From IMG/VR virus record IMGVR_UViG_3300030382_000156, positions 1 to 27,573 of that record: DNA of 27,573 bases; one strand, written 5' to 3'. Below the pieces are notes generated by a model. The model was not told the DNA's origin and ran no database searches. It saw only the letters and a program-made list of their open reading frames with translations. This document shows, piece after piece, positions 1-8,560 of this stretch. The stretch comes from a virus. Position 1 is the first letter of the stretch. Each line of letters begins with the position of its first letter. The translations under genes and the position numbers were made by a program.

Positions 1-411
1 TGTACCTGCCGTATATTCTGCACCTGCACCACCTACATTAGTTACATCTACCACAGTTGCGTCAACAACTAAGCGACCAACTGCTCCCTGTACAAATCCT
101 GTAAATTCTCCTCCTGTTGCACCATTACCACCCCAAATTGAAGCCTCTGTTGCGTCTGCTATAATCTCACCTAAGTAAGAAATTACATAATCATCAAAAG
201 ATGCAGGTGGTGGCGCTCCTGCTCCTGCTCTCATCTGTAAAGCCTCCCAGCTCTCAAGTAAAGTTTTTGAGCATAAATCTGTCTGTATCATTAAATTAGT
301 AGGTTCTAAAACCGCTTCGGTCATTGCAAGAGTTCCATCTAAGCTTACATTACACGACGCATCCTGAACCATTGAAGTTGCATCCATTTTTTGGATATTA
401 CTTTTAAATTT
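1..411 (-). repeat. MCP segment repeated at the other window end, copy 1
   Basis: Positions 1..411 align base for base, without gaps, with 27163..27573. I counted about 47 mismatches by eye, roughly 89% identity. Most are synonymous. The overlap is 137 codons in the same frame. It is too diverged to be an exact terminal repeat of one molecule. It fits either strain variation at the closing point of a circular assembly or a diverged gene duplication. Confidence 0.9.
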
Positions 412-522
412 GATATTTTCTATTACTGTCAAGTATTCCATTGAAGTTGCTTGACGAAGAGCTTGTGATATGTAAAATCCTGCTGCTTTTCCTGCATAGT
501 TGCTAGTCATTGCTATTGCCAT
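1..522 (-). CDS. Major capsid protein, N-terminal 174 residues (runs off window)
   Basis: This is the 5' part of an HK97-fold-type major capsid protein gene; its 3' end lies beyond position 1. The ATG at 522 follows an A-rich leader (AAAAAATAAAAAACT) with no Shine-Dalgarno, as is normal in Bacteroidota phages. The translation begins MAIAMTSNYAGKAAGFYISQ. From residue 38 it aligns without gaps to the protein at 26770..27573, with 8 differences in 137 residues. It lies directly downstream of the protease and scaffold-like genes, the usual place for an MCP. The capsid assignment rests on that position and on resemblance to Bacteroidota phage capsid proteins (the SIWGGNGATGGEFTG segment), and is inferred. 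If the window ends are joined by overlap, the full protein is about 304 residues. The alternative is a true second MCP paralogue. Confidence 0.8.
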   Translation of the reverse strand, partial: MAIAMTSNYAGKAAGFYISQALRQATSMEYLTVIENIKFKSNIQKMDATSMVQDASCNVSLDGTLAMTEAVLEPTNLMIQTDLCSKTLLESWEALQMRAGAGAPPPASFDDYVISYLGEIIADATEASIWGGNGATGGEFTGFVQGAVGRLVVDATVVDVTNVGGAGAEYTAGT

Positions 523-547
523 AGTTTTTTATTTTTTTAAATTATTA

Positions 548-1237
548 TTATTTATATAAGTTGTGCAAGAATTTTTCTCGCTTAGATAACTTATTGTATT
601 CTTTTTTACTTAATTCAGTTCTTTCTGCACTAAATTTATTTGTGTCTATTGGTGCAGCAGCAGGTGATTCTGCAAGTTCTGCTTTAAGTTTTTCATTCTC
701 AGCTTTTAATTCTTCAACTGAAAATTCAACCACTTCTGTTGTCTTAGTAGTTTTTGATCTTGGATTTTTAGAAGGTTCTGTTACTTCTTCTGTCATTTCT
801 TCTACGTCACCTTTTTCACCAATTTGTTTTTTAAGATCACTAACTGCGTCCTCTAGATTTTTAATTCTTTTCTCCATACCTTCCCAATCATCTACTGCTG
901 CTTCGTCATCATCTTCACCTCTATCTTCACCTAATTCTTCTGCTGCTTCAACTTCTTCTTTTGGAGTTTCTTCTTCTTCAGTTTCAGATTCAATAACTTC
1001 AGCTACTATACCTTCTTCTTCAACTCTAAAGCTAACGCCTGTGTCTAATTTATAAGTTCCAACAGGTAATAAGATTGTAGTGCCATCTTCTGTAAGGACA
1101 GATACATCTACACCTGCTTCTAATTCTTCAGCAGTTGATACTATAATAGTACCATCTTCTGTTTTAGCCTGAAATGCTAATTGCACTTCTTCTTCATTAA
1201 GACCAAGTGCTGATAATATTTGCTTTTTTAAATCCAT
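548..1237 (-). CDS. Putative capsid scaffold/core protein
   Basis: A 229-residue, very acidic protein encoded between the prohead protease and the MCP, the standard location of a scaffold. Residues about 1-85 look like a compact beta-rich domain (DGTxI / LPVGTYKL strands). Residues about 85-120 are a Glu/Asp-rich linker. Residues about 120-150 and 170-190 have heptad-like coiled-coil character. The C-terminus is basic (KKEYNKLSKREKFLHNLYK), as in scaffolds whose tail contacts the capsid protein. The ATG at 1237 is preceded by a purine-rich AAAAAAGGGAAAACT leader. The scaffold role is inferred from composition and order; I see no catalytic motif. It could instead be a prohead core protein cleaved by the protease encoded upstream. 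Confidence 0.65.
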   Translation of the reverse strand: MDLKKQILSALGLNEEEVQLAFQAKTEDGTIIVSTAEELEAGVDVSVLTEDGTTILLPVGTYKLDTGVSFRVEEEGIVAEVIESETEEEETPKEEVEAAEELGEDRGEDDDEAAVDDWEGMEKRIKNLEDAVSDLKKQIGEKGDVEEMTEEVTEPSKNPRSKTTKTTEVVEFSVEELKAENEKLKAELAESPAAAPIDTNKFSAERTELSKKEYNKLSKREKFLHNLYK

Positions 1238-1252
1238 AGTTTTCCCTTTTTT

Positions 1253-1263
1253 AATATAATAGA
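1253..1263 (-). promoter_or_regulatory. Degenerate copy of the recurring late-gene leader element
   Basis: The minus strand reads TCTATTATATT here, 15 bases before the ATG at 1237. It matches the first ten bases of the element that abuts four other start codons, then diverges. The preceding intergenic stretch (TAAAAATCAAATA after the stop of the upstream gene) also matches the one before the 3315 start. It may be a weakened or displaced copy. Confidence 0.4.
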
Positions 1264-1286
1264 ATATTTATTTATTTATTTGATTT

Positions 1287-1646
1287 TTAGATATTGAAGC
1301 TATCTATCTTACTTAATATTGCTTTCATTTCTTTAATATTTACTTCTGCGTCACCACCTCTTGATTTAAATAATTTTTCTGCTTCTTTTACACCTAATTC
1401 TTTTGCTGCTTTTAATCCTTTCATTGATAACACTTCTACTTTATCCCAAGCGTCAGAAGTTTTTAATACTTCACTTCTTAATTTAGAAGCAGCTTTACCA
1501 ATATTCTTTTCTAATGATTCTGCTTTATCGTATGCTTTTTCTATATCATCTGCTAACCCCAACTCAACCTTTTTAGGTTTATTACTTTCTTGTATTATCT
1601 CATTTAACGCAGTTAGTATTTCGTGGTCTGTTGATTTCTTTTTCAT
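1287..1646 (-). CDS. Coiled-coil structural protein of unknown role
   Basis: A 119-residue Lys/Glu-rich, almost entirely helical protein between the protease and scaffold genes. I do not recognise a family. From residue 25 (KKVELGLADDIEKAYDKAES) to about 105 its layout resembles the C-terminal helices of the XkdF-like protein upstream: a KVEL start, long helices, a KELG turn and a final basic helix. The end of the 2602..3315 product shows it more weakly. Its place in the head-maturation block suggests an internal head, scaffold-associated or chaperone-like role. It starts 6 bases after the upstream stop, so translation is probably coupled. Confidence 0.6.
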   Translation of the reverse strand: MKKKSTDHEILTALNEIIQESNKPKKVELGLADDIEKAYDKAESLEKNIGKAASKLRSEVLKTSDAWDKVEVLSMKGLKAAKELGVKEAEKLFKSRGGDAEVNIKEMKAILSKIDSFNI

Positions 1647-1652
1647 ATTAAT

Positions 1653-2597
1653 TTATTTTATATCCCAATTAACTGCTTCGGAAGTTTTTATATAATATCT
1701 TATATCTTTAATTTTTCTTTCAATTTGTTCTATGATTTTTACATCACTTGTTGGTATTCCTAATTCTTTTACTTGACTTATAAATTTCTGTAATTTTGAT
1801 TCTTGGTCTTTTACATCTGTTTTTGATTCATCTAATAGTTGCCACCAATCTATAAGAACAGAACGAAGTGCATCATAAGGTTTATCTATTTTACTTTCTT
1901 GGTTTCCTAAATCATTAAAAATTAAATTTAATTCTTGTAGTATTTTATCAGCAACAGTTGCTAATTCTACTTTTTGTATTTTTTTTTTAGGACTTATTAT
2001 TTCTCTTAATGCTTCTCTTATTTGTTCGTTAGTAAATTGTCCTTTACTCATATTTTGCATTTTATCCACAAAGTACCCCTCGATTGATAGTCCTTTAATT
2101 TCTCCTGCTTTTATTTTAGTCCATAAATCCTCATTTGAGATGGATAGCTTCACCATCCAAGTTCCCACAGGAAGTGAAAATCCATAAAGAGTAGATTTGT
2201 CTAATTTAGTATCTTCTATTATCCAAGATTCAACTGTTAGAACTCCTGACACTCTATCTGAATGTTCGTAAGTTGCTTTATGGTGATTGTTATGTTTTAA
2301 ATATAATTCACTAGCTTTTCTTACTGTGTCTTTGCTGAAGTAAACGTAATACTCACTATCCGTATTTGGATCATATCGGAATATTTGCTTGTTAGGTATT
2401 AAAGCAGGACTAACTAGCATTCTCTTTTCTTCGTCTACTTTCGCAAAGGTTAAGTTATGTTTTTCCTTTCCAAAGAATACAAAGTCCTGTTCTATCGCAG
2501 GTGCGGACACAAGCGATATTGCGTCAATAGCTAATTCTTGATTGTTTTCTTCAATAATTAATTCTACTATTCTGGTGACTGAGTTAGTTTCTTTCAT
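1653..2597 (-). CDS. XkdF-like prohead protease with C-terminal helical extension
   Basis: The open frame extends to 2651, but the ATG at 2597 is the better start because the upstream gene stops at 2602. This gives 314 residues. The first ~185 residues resemble the XkdF-type putative phage serine protease family: an early ISLVSAPAIEQDF segment, a His in TYEHSDR, VGTWMVKLSI, then KAGEIKGLSIEGYF with the candidate catalytic Ser. In established HK97-like systems such a protease trims scaffold and capsid N-termini during maturation. Residues about 205-314 form a separate helical module (starting KVELATVADKI) resembling the next gene product. A run of ten A (1979..1988) lies exactly at the junction between the two parts. 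Confidence 0.75.
   Translation of the reverse strand: MKETNSVTRIVELIIEENNQELAIDAISLVSAPAIEQDFVFFGKEKHNLTFAKVDEEKRMLVSPALIPNKQIFRYDPNTDSEYYVYFSKDTVRKASELYLKHNNHHKATYEHSDRVSGVLTVESWIIEDTKLDKSTLYGFSLPVGTWMVKLSISNEDLWTKIKAGEIKGLSIEGYFVDKMQNMSKGQFTNEQIREALREIISPKKKIQKVELATVADKILQELNLIFNDLGNQESKIDKPYDALRSVLIDWWQLLDESKTDVKDQESKLQKFISQVKELGIPTSDVKIIEQIERKIKDIRYYIKTSEAVNWDIK
1979..1988 (-). other. A10 homopolymer at a domain junction, possible slippage site
   Basis: On the coding strand ten A residues encode Lys-Lys-Lys (SPKKKIQK) between the protease domain and the helical extension of the XkdF-like protein. Slippage to -1 reaches a stop after about a dozen codons, and to +1 after about six. Either event would release a protease domain of about 210 residues without its extension. 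No experiment supports this; it may simply be a lysine run. Confidence 0.3.
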
Positions 2598-2601
2598 ATT
2601 A

Positions 2602-3315
2602 TTAATCGTTAAATCCTGAGGGTAATGTGCCACCTGCAAATTCATCAGCACTATCTAATACTGTATCATACATATCAACAGGAATTTTAGCAACTCCTAA
2701 AGCTTTACCTGCTTTTTGTAAATCAGCATAAGCTTTTTTTAGTTTAGAAATAGAGCCATCTAATTTTTTAGAAGAAGATATATAAGATTTTTGCAACCCT
2801 TTTACTTTTTTATCAGCTTCTTTTTCTTTTGCTAATAATTTTTTATACTTATCATTTTCTTCTTTATATCCGTCTTGGTCGTCTTTTAGTTCCCCTTGAG
2901 CTTTTTCTAATCTACCTTTAGCCAATTCTACTTCTTTTTTAGAACCTTCTATATTTGACTTATAATCTTCAGCATTTTGTAATTGTTCTTCTGCTTCTTC
3001 CCTTCTGTTTCTTCTTTGAAACATCTCATTATCTAAATCATTAAAAATATCTTCTATTTTTCCTGTTTCATTACTTAAATCGTCCACAAGTTTATCAACA
3101 TCTTTTATAGAGGTTAAATCAACCTTATAAACTCTACTAAAATTAAATTCTTTTAATTCTTTTGCGTATTCTTCATACGTCTTTTTTCCTAGTGGTGTTG
3201 GTTGCATTTTGTTATATTTATGGTTAGCTGATTCACAATCTTCTTTAGTGGCGTATTTACACTCTCCTGTGTTACCCCATTTGTATTTTCCGTTTTCGCA
3301 TTCTTTACAAGGCAT
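2602..3315 (-). CDS. Structural protein: Cys-rich knuckle plus long coiled coil
   Basis: A 237-residue protein of unknown function. The N-terminus (MPCKECENGKYKWGNTGECK, then KEDCES) has four cysteines in a CxxC...C...C pattern that could bind zinc. Residues about 50-80 contain an acidic FNFSRVYKVDLTSIKDVD stretch. Residues about 85-200 are a long Lys/Glu coiled coil. The last ~40 residues (ADLQKAGKALGVAK..) vaguely resemble the helical modules of the next two products. It lies between the tape measure and the protease genes, so it may be a head-core or tail-assembly protein. Its start codon is preceded directly by the TCTATTATATACT element, so it may begin a transcription or translation unit. 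Confidence 0.6.
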   Translation of the reverse strand: MPCKECENGKYKWGNTGECKYATKEDCESANHKYNKMQPTPLGKKTYEEYAKELKEFNFSRVYKVDLTSIKDVDKLVDDLSNETGKIEDIFNDLDNEMFQRRNRREEAEEQLQNAEDYKSNIEGSKKEVELAKGRLEKAQGELKDDQDGYKEENDKYKKLLAKEKEADKKVKGLQKSYISSSKKLDGSISKLKKAYADLQKAGKALGVAKIPVDMYDTVLDSADEFAGGTLPSGFND

Positions 3316-3328
3316 AGTATATAATAGA
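3316..3328 (-). promoter_or_regulatory. Late-gene leader element TCTATTATATACT, copy A
   Basis: The minus strand reads TCTATTATATACT immediately before the ATG at 3315. The same 13 bases sit in the same place before the starts at 12429 and 14107, and with one change before 25997. Function unknown; candidate phage-specific promoter core or translation enhancer. Confidence 0.6.
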
Positions 3329-3351
3329 TTTAGTTAATTAATATTTGATTT

Positions 3352-4794
3352 TTAAATTGTTGCTCTACGTCTAATCATTGCTAATTTATCTTGATTATTA
3401 GTAATGTCGTCACTCACAACGTAAGCCCTAGCAACGTCTTGTTGTTGTCCACCATTTAAAGTGAACGCCCCTGACATCATTTCAGGTGCAGGTGTTTCAA
3501 CAGCTACCGATCCCCCACCACCCCCACTACCAACATCTGTTTGCATAATCTTTCTAACATTAGCAAGACCTGATGCTACTACTGCTGCTGCTGTAATAAA
3601 GCCAATAGTACCACCCTGTGCAAATGCTTTGTTTGCACCTACATAAGTATCTATAATTGCTTGTGCTACTGCTAATGCTTTATTCTCACCTGCTAATCCA
3701 CTTAATGCACCTGCTAATTGACTATATGCTTCTAATTGTGCGTGTGCATTGTCTATTGTTAATTGTGTTTTGTCTTTATCAAGTTGAATTTGCTCTTGTG
3801 TTAAGCTAATATCAGCCATCTTTTGTTCTGTTCTAAATCCTTCTATTTGTGCTAACACTCCTGCCTTTTCTGCTCTTGCCTGAATTACTGCGATATAATC
3901 TTCATCTTTTTCTGTTAGTTCAAATTGTGATTCTGCTGCTGCCAATATTGCGTCAGCATTTTTTAACATAGCTTTTTCTTGTTCTTCTAGAATTGTTAGA
4001 AGTTTTTTACTAGCTTCCATTCTAGCTTCCATTGTCTTTGTTACATCATCACGAATTTGTCTTTCTTGTTCTGCTTCTCTATCTTTTTGTTCTATTATTT
4101 CTTGATTTAATGCTGCTGCTATTTCTGCCGTTTTCTTTAATTCTACATTTGCCTTTGCAGCGTCATAAGTTGATTTAGTGTAATCTACAATAGCTTCTGT
4201 TGCAGTTTTTACTATCTTAGCAGTTTTATCAACAGTATTATCAACCCCTGTCCAAATATCTACACTTTCTTTACCTGCTTTTTTAACGTCCTCAATAGCA
4301 CCTTTAAAATCTTTTTCAAATAATTTTTTAACTGCACTCGCTAAAAAACCTATTGTATCTAAAAAACTTCTAAATCTTTCTATCAAATTATCTTTAATAG
4401 CAGTACCAAAATCTTTTACGCTTTGAACAGGATCGTCAAATAATTTTGTGAAATATGTTGCAATAACAGAAATATTATTACTTAAAAAACTAAATAAATC
4501 AAGAAACATTCGTGTAAGCATTTCCATTCCTATATTGAAGGTGTCTAAAACTTTTTGGTTTTGACTAAACACTTCCATTAATTTTGCAAGTAAAGCTACA
4601 ACTATTCCAATACCTGCTGCTTTTAATGCCATACCTACGCCTTTTACTGCGTTACCTATTCCTTTAAATCCTTTAGCACCCTTTTTGGTTGCGTCATCTA
4701 GTTTTTCTGTTTCTTTTGCTGCTCTTTCTAGGTCATCAGCTACTTCGCCTACGTTCCCTTTTACATCTACTACTATTTCTGCTTTATCTGCCAT
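3352..4794 (-). CDS. Tail tape measure protein
   Basis: The open frame reaches 4848, but the ATG at 4794 (MADKAEIVVDVKGNVGEVAD) lies 2 bases after the stop of the upstream gene and begins with the usual tape-measure N-terminus, so I use it: 480 residues. Residues about 25-75 are helical with a Gly/Ala-rich hydrophobic stretch (GVGMALKAAGIGIVVALLAK). The middle is long and helical, rich in Lys, Glu and Ala. Near residues 375-430 there is a second hydrophobic segment (AVAQAIIDTYVGANKAF..GFITAAAVVASG), typical of tape measures. In siphoviruses this protein sets tail length; at about 1.5 A per residue, 480 residues predicts a tail near 70 nm. It is unusually far from the chaperone gene. Confidence 0.85.
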   Translation of the reverse strand: MADKAEIVVDVKGNVGEVADDLERAAKETEKLDDATKKGAKGFKGIGNAVKGVGMALKAAGIGIVVALLAKLMEVFSQNQKVLDTFNIGMEMLTRMFLDLFSFLSNNISVIATYFTKLFDDPVQSVKDFGTAIKDNLIERFRSFLDTIGFLASAVKKLFEKDFKGAIEDVKKAGKESVDIWTGVDNTVDKTAKIVKTATEAIVDYTKSTYDAAKANVELKKTAEIAAALNQEIIEQKDREAEQERQIRDDVTKTMEARMEASKKLLTILEEQEKAMLKNADAILAAAESQFELTEKDEDYIAVIQARAEKAGVLAQIEGFRTEQKMADISLTQEQIQLDKDKTQLTIDNAHAQLEAYSQLAGALSGLAGENKALAVAQAIIDTYVGANKAFAQGGTIGFITAAAVVASGLANVRKIMQTDVGSGGGGGSVAVETPAPEMMSGAFTLNGGQQQDVARAYVVSDDITNNQDKLAMIRRRATI

Positions 4795-4796
4795 AA

Positions 4797-5690
4797 TTAA
4801 AATGTTGTTGTTGAAATTACTTCGTGTAATGTTACCGAAGCACTCCATAAGTTATGTACATTATTTCTGTCTTGGACATTAACAGATATTGATTTTAGAT
4901 CACTTGTTGAAGTGTCTGCCATTATACAAGTTCCGTTCTGTCCTATTTTTGCTATATTTCTTGAAAACCCTACCACAAAAGACATTGTATAGCTATTGTC
5001 TATTTTTACTGCACCTCTAATATTCCTATAAGAGTAATTTCCAGCCGTTCCTGAAGAACCACCTAATTCAAGTCGTGTGATGTAAATATCATAACCAATA
5101 ATACTATTATTTTTTACATTAATATAGCTTGATCCATCACCCTGAACAGTTAAATTAGTAGCCGTATTATCTATTGTAACTCCTGAAAGTTCTATTGTTG
5201 ATGTTTGCCTTCTACTACTAAATGTTGCTGCTGCCGTACTGTCTGATAAAGATGTTTTCCCACCTGCAATAGCCACTTCAGATTGTCTAGTTATTTTACC
5301 TAATGAACCACCTAAGATAGATGAATTGTTAAATGTCCTTTCTATTTCGTGTCCGTTCCCTATTATTAAAGTGTTGTTATTAAATCCTTTTGTAATATTA
5401 TTGTCACCTATTATTACTGAATTTTCTGTTGCTATTTCTGTTGTATTTCTTCTCCCTCTTTTTACATTAGTCAAATTATTAAATTCTTCATTTAATGTTG
5501 GACTTACAGTATATGCTCTACACGTACCTGTTGTATTATCAAAGGTATAACCATAAGCATTACAAGTCAATTCATTTACTCTTAAATCTATGTTAGTTCC
5601 GTCTGTGAATATCACCTCACCTGATCCTGACACACTATAAGGTTTTACTGTAAAGTTTTTTATATATCCTGAAGGTCGTTTAGTCGCCAT
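4797..5690 (-). CDS. Putative tail fibre or tail-tip protein with beta-repeat region
   Basis: A 297-residue Ser/Thr/Asn-rich protein with no recognised catalytic motif. Residues about 85-135 contain short repeats (ENSVIIGDNN, NNTLIIGNGHE, NNSSILGGS, EVAIAGGK) like the head repeats of trimeric autotransporter or fibre proteins. Residues about 165-215 (TIELSGVTIDN, NLTVQGDGS, YINVKNNS) suggest beta-helix coils. The C-terminal ~80 residues look like a compact beta domain. Its start overlaps the upstream stop by one base (TAATG), so it is translationally coupled to the 956-residue tail protein, and it is followed by the tape measure. A role in receptor contact or the tail tip is inferred. Confidence 0.6.
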   Translation of the reverse strand: MATKRPSGYIKNFTVKPYSVSGSGEVIFTDGTNIDLRVNELTCNAYGYTFDNTTGTCRAYTVSPTLNEEFNNLTNVKRGRRNTTEIATENSVIIGDNNITKGFNNNTLIIGNGHEIERTFNNSSILGGSLGKITRQSEVAIAGGKTSLSDSTAAATFSSRRQTSTIELSGVTIDNTATNLTVQGDGSSYINVKNNSIIGYDIYITRLELGGSSGTAGNYSYRNIRGAVKIDNSYTMSFVVGFSRNIAKIGQNGTCIMADTSTSDLKSISVNVQDRNNVHNLWSASVTLHEVISTTTF

Positions 5691-8560
5691 TATGGAATAA
5701 GTATAAATTCAACAGTTGATAATTCGTTTGGATTGTAATCAATTCTATTTACCCTAAACACTCTATTTTTAATCATTACCTTATCACTAAATTTAAAGGT
5801 GTTAATATCACTTGCATTTAGATTAACTTTTATAGTCATTATTCTTGTGTTTTTATCATACAATTCGCTAAAATACATTGAATAGAATTTATTATATAGA
5901 TTGTCAGAAGGTGATAATCCTAATGGAGATACTAATTGTTTGCTTTCAAAATTATAATCTATTGTACTATTAGGTACTGTTGGTATTTCTGATAGGTGAC
6001 TAAATTGTAAGAACTTTTCTGCATTCTGACTAGCTTCCCCATTTTGTTCAGGTACATAATAAGTAACGCCTGAACTATTCATATCTACAACTCCATTATT
6101 ATATAAGATTCTAGCTTTATTATTAAATCCTGAATGTTCAGTACCATCTTTATTAGAACTATAAACTTGAGGAACTACAAAATCAGTAAATTGTGAGAAC
6201 AAAGGTCTAGATAATGTAGCTGAAAATGGTGACGCTATTATTTCTTCTTTCCCCACTAAGTTACCTGTCTGACTAGCACTTACTAATAAGTTTTCTGCAT
6301 CTATTTCTTTTGCACCATATTCATAATTCAATTTGTTTTTATAGACACTAAGACAATAATCTTCTTCATCTTCTTCATATTTTAAAATAATATCCTTAGA
6401 TAGTTCTAAAGGTTTTAAATCAATATCATCAATGTCAATCTTGTGTGTCCAATCGTGTTGAATGTTTCTATCTAATAAAGTCGTTCCATTTGGATTATCA
6501 ATAAAGACATCTTCATATGGTTCAATTAATATATTGTTAGGGTTCTCAGGTTGTGGAATAGTAATTAAATTGAACATAGTCAATATTCCTTTTAAAAAGT
6601 CCCATTGATTGGTTTGTCCTCTTTCATTTTGTGATATTGCCCCTGTAGTCATCACTCCCCCTGAAACGATACCTGATATTTGAGCGTGTGTTGAAACAGA
6701 TTCTTTACCTTCATAAATAGTATTAGTATGTCCTGATGTACAAGTAAATCTACAATACAAAGTATCTCCAGCATTTAAAGTCGCACTTATTGAACCTGCG
6801 TAAGTAGTGGTATCTCCTGGAGCTAATCCTGTAAATGTTTGTGTTTGTATTGGTCCTAACGGTACTGCCGTTCCTGTTGTGTACCATTCTATTTTATAAC
6901 CTGCTGATGAAACTCCTGATCCTGTCCAATTAAAGCAATCAATATCATAAGAAATACTGTAAACTGCACCATCAACTATACTTGTGAACACCCCTGTTGT
7001 ATTATCATATCCTGAGAAATCACCAAAATCAGAAACGTCAAATTGTAGTGTTGTCCAAGTTGGTGAGGGTAATGCCACTACACTTGTTCCTGAATATGTG
7101 TACCAATTATAAGTTGCTCCACCACTATTGTAAGGATTTACCTGATCTTGCCCCCAATTAAAATCCACAAATAATTTCTTGAATCTATCTGTTTCAAAAA
7201 ATGTAGAAGTGTATTCATATCCTGCATCAAAGAACATTCTGTCTATTAAATATTTAGCTTGTATAAAAGGTCTAAAAGCGTCTTGTAATGTTGTTAGTTC
7301 AGGATAATCTAAATTAGAATTATTACCTGTTGAACCATTAGACAAAGGGATATTACCTGTCCAATTTACAAATGGATATTTTAAGACGTTAGTATGATCT
7401 GTAGGACTTGATATGGTTCCTGTTGTATCGTAAGCAAAGCTAGTATTGTCAATAGTATTAGTTAATGGTAGTCCTGTTGAATCATACCAACTATCTCTAA
7501 TGACGTCTATATTGTAGTCGTGTTCTAATTCTGTAAAATCCATTTCTGCTATTACCCTCCCTTTTAACACATCTGCTAAGGCGACTGCTTCAGAATACAA
7601 ATTTACATTATAACTTATTTCACCTTCTTTATCTATAATATTTATAAGACGTAATGAACCTTCAAAAATTAAAATCCCATCTTGTTTTAATACTGCTCTT
7701 GTTTTAGCGTATGGATTAAAGTCGTAAGAAGTTTTAATGGTTTTAGTAATATCAAATATATGTGTGAATATTTTATTATTCCTTTTAGTTGCAGGAAGAT
7801 TAAAGTCTTTAGAGTAGCTTTGCACCTTCTCAGCTACATTTTTAAAATCATCAATACTTAAAGTAAGTGGTATGTTTTCTTCTTCATATTGGTCACATAT
7901 TACTTGTCCATCATTAAAGTCAGTATAATTAACTGTTGCACCTGAAGCAGCTTCTCTAACTCTAATGCTATGTACTTGATGGCTTGTTGTTCCTGCTGCT
8001 TCTTTACCTGAGAAACTTATGATTAAAGGCATTGTTGAGAATCCTGCTTGAAAATTATAAGTAGAAATATTAGCAGGTCCTCCCATAATTTGAAACGGAA
8101 CAATTCCTCCATTATTTCCTATTGCATCTGTTTCACCCCAAGCTCCCAATATATACATTCCATCAGACAATGTAACTCCCGTGTGTTCTATTATCAAATC
8201 ATACCAATTACCTACTATAAGATTTGGTATTGGTTGTGCTACACCACAAATAGAATAGAAAGGTGGTCCTGCACCACCCCCTGCACCTGTAAGTGTTAAA
8301 TTTCCACCACTTATTGTAGGTGCTGCCGTTGCATTCCAAGTTGCACCTGCCGTACCTGAATAATATCCGAACCACGCACCCACATAAAAATTCGCAGGAT
8401 TGTTTATTCCTGTTCCGTATGGGGATTGATCAATATTCAAAACATTTGAAAATGATGAAGATGAAAAATAACTATTAGCAGCATAGTCATTATAAGTTAA
8501 AAAGGTATTATAAGAATAGCCTGAATATGATTGAGGATATAATATTAATTGGACACTCAT
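5690..8560 (-). CDS. Large tail protein (hub/tip-like) with N-terminal lectin-like region
   Basis: At 956 residues this is the largest product in the window. The N-terminal ~215 residues are Gly/Ser/Tyr/aromatic-rich and look like a jelly-roll carbohydrate-binding domain. A domain starting near residue 225 (IPLTLSIDDFKNVAEKVQSY, then SKDFNLPATKRNNKIFTHIF) is a pattern I associate with Bacteroidota phage tail proteins. A second beta-rich insert lies near residues 500-640. The C-terminus (IMTIKVNLNASDINTFKFSD, then KVMIKNRVFRVNRIDYNPNE) looks like a beta-rich hub domain. Its start overlaps the upstream stop by one base (TAATG). Size, order and coupling suggest a distal tail/hub protein that contacts the cell surface. 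The exact role is inferred. Confidence 0.65.
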   Translation of the reverse strand: MSVQLILYPQSYSGYSYNTFLTYNDYAANSYFSSSSFSNVLNIDQSPYGTGINNPANFYVGAWFGYYSGTAGATWNATAAPTISGGNLTLTGAGGGAGPPFYSICGVAQPIPNLIVGNWYDLIIEHTGVTLSDGMYILGAWGETDAIGNNGGIVPFQIMGGPANISTYNFQAGFSTMPLIISFSGKEAAGTTSHQVHSIRVREAASGATVNYTDFNDGQVICDQYEEENIPLTLSIDDFKNVAEKVQSYSKDFNLPATKRNNKIFTHIFDITKTIKTSYDFNPYAKTRAVLKQDGILIFEGSLRLINIIDKEGEISYNVNLYSEAVALADVLKGRVIAEMDFTELEHDYNIDVIRDSWYDSTGLPLTNTIDNTSFAYDTTGTISSPTDHTNVLKYPFVNWTGNIPLSNGSTGNNSNLDYPELTTLQDAFRPFIQAKYLIDRMFFDAGYEYTSTFFETDRFKKLFVDFNWGQDQVNPYNSGGATYNWYTYSGTSVVALPSPTWTTLQFDVSDFGDFSGYDNTTGVFTSIVDGAVYSISYDIDCFNWTGSGVSSAGYKIEWYTTGTAVPLGPIQTQTFTGLAPGDTTTYAGSISATLNAGDTLYCRFTCTSGHTNTIYEGKESVSTHAQISGIVSGGVMTTGAISQNERGQTNQWDFLKGILTMFNLITIPQPENPNNILIEPYEDVFIDNPNGTTLLDRNIQHDWTHKIDIDDIDLKPLELSKDIILKYEEDEEDYCLSVYKNKLNYEYGAKEIDAENLLVSASQTGNLVGKEEIIASPFSATLSRPLFSQFTDFVVPQVYSSNKDGTEHSGFNNKARILYNNGVVDMNSSGVTYYVPEQNGEASQNAEKFLQFSHLSEIPTVPNSTIDYNFESKQLVSPLGLSPSDNLYNKFYSMYFSELYDKNTRIMTIKVNLNASDINTFKFSDKVMIKNRVFRVNRIDYNPNELSTVEFILIP

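Noticed and set aside
1-522. MCP as a broken or frameshifted gene
   Set aside because: The frame is intact from the ATG to the window edge, and the differences from the other copy are mostly synonymous, which indicates a functional gene.
561-1055. Plus-strand open frame of 164 codons opposite the scaffold-like gene
   Set aside because: It is Ser/Phe/Leu-rich, a mirror of the acidic low-complexity codons on the other strand, and is enclosed by a better minus-strand gene. The same holds for the plus-strand frames at 1294..1695, 3461..3646, 4685..4882, 8048..8299, 9759..9953, 11282..11599, 12167..12451, 14365..14742, 19196..19414, 22646..23164 and 24742..24972.
2062-2070. Perfect DnaA box TTATCCACA on the plus strand
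   Set aside because: It lies inside the XkdF-like protease coding sequence with no cluster of further boxes, AT-rich unwinding region or gap, so it is most likely chance.
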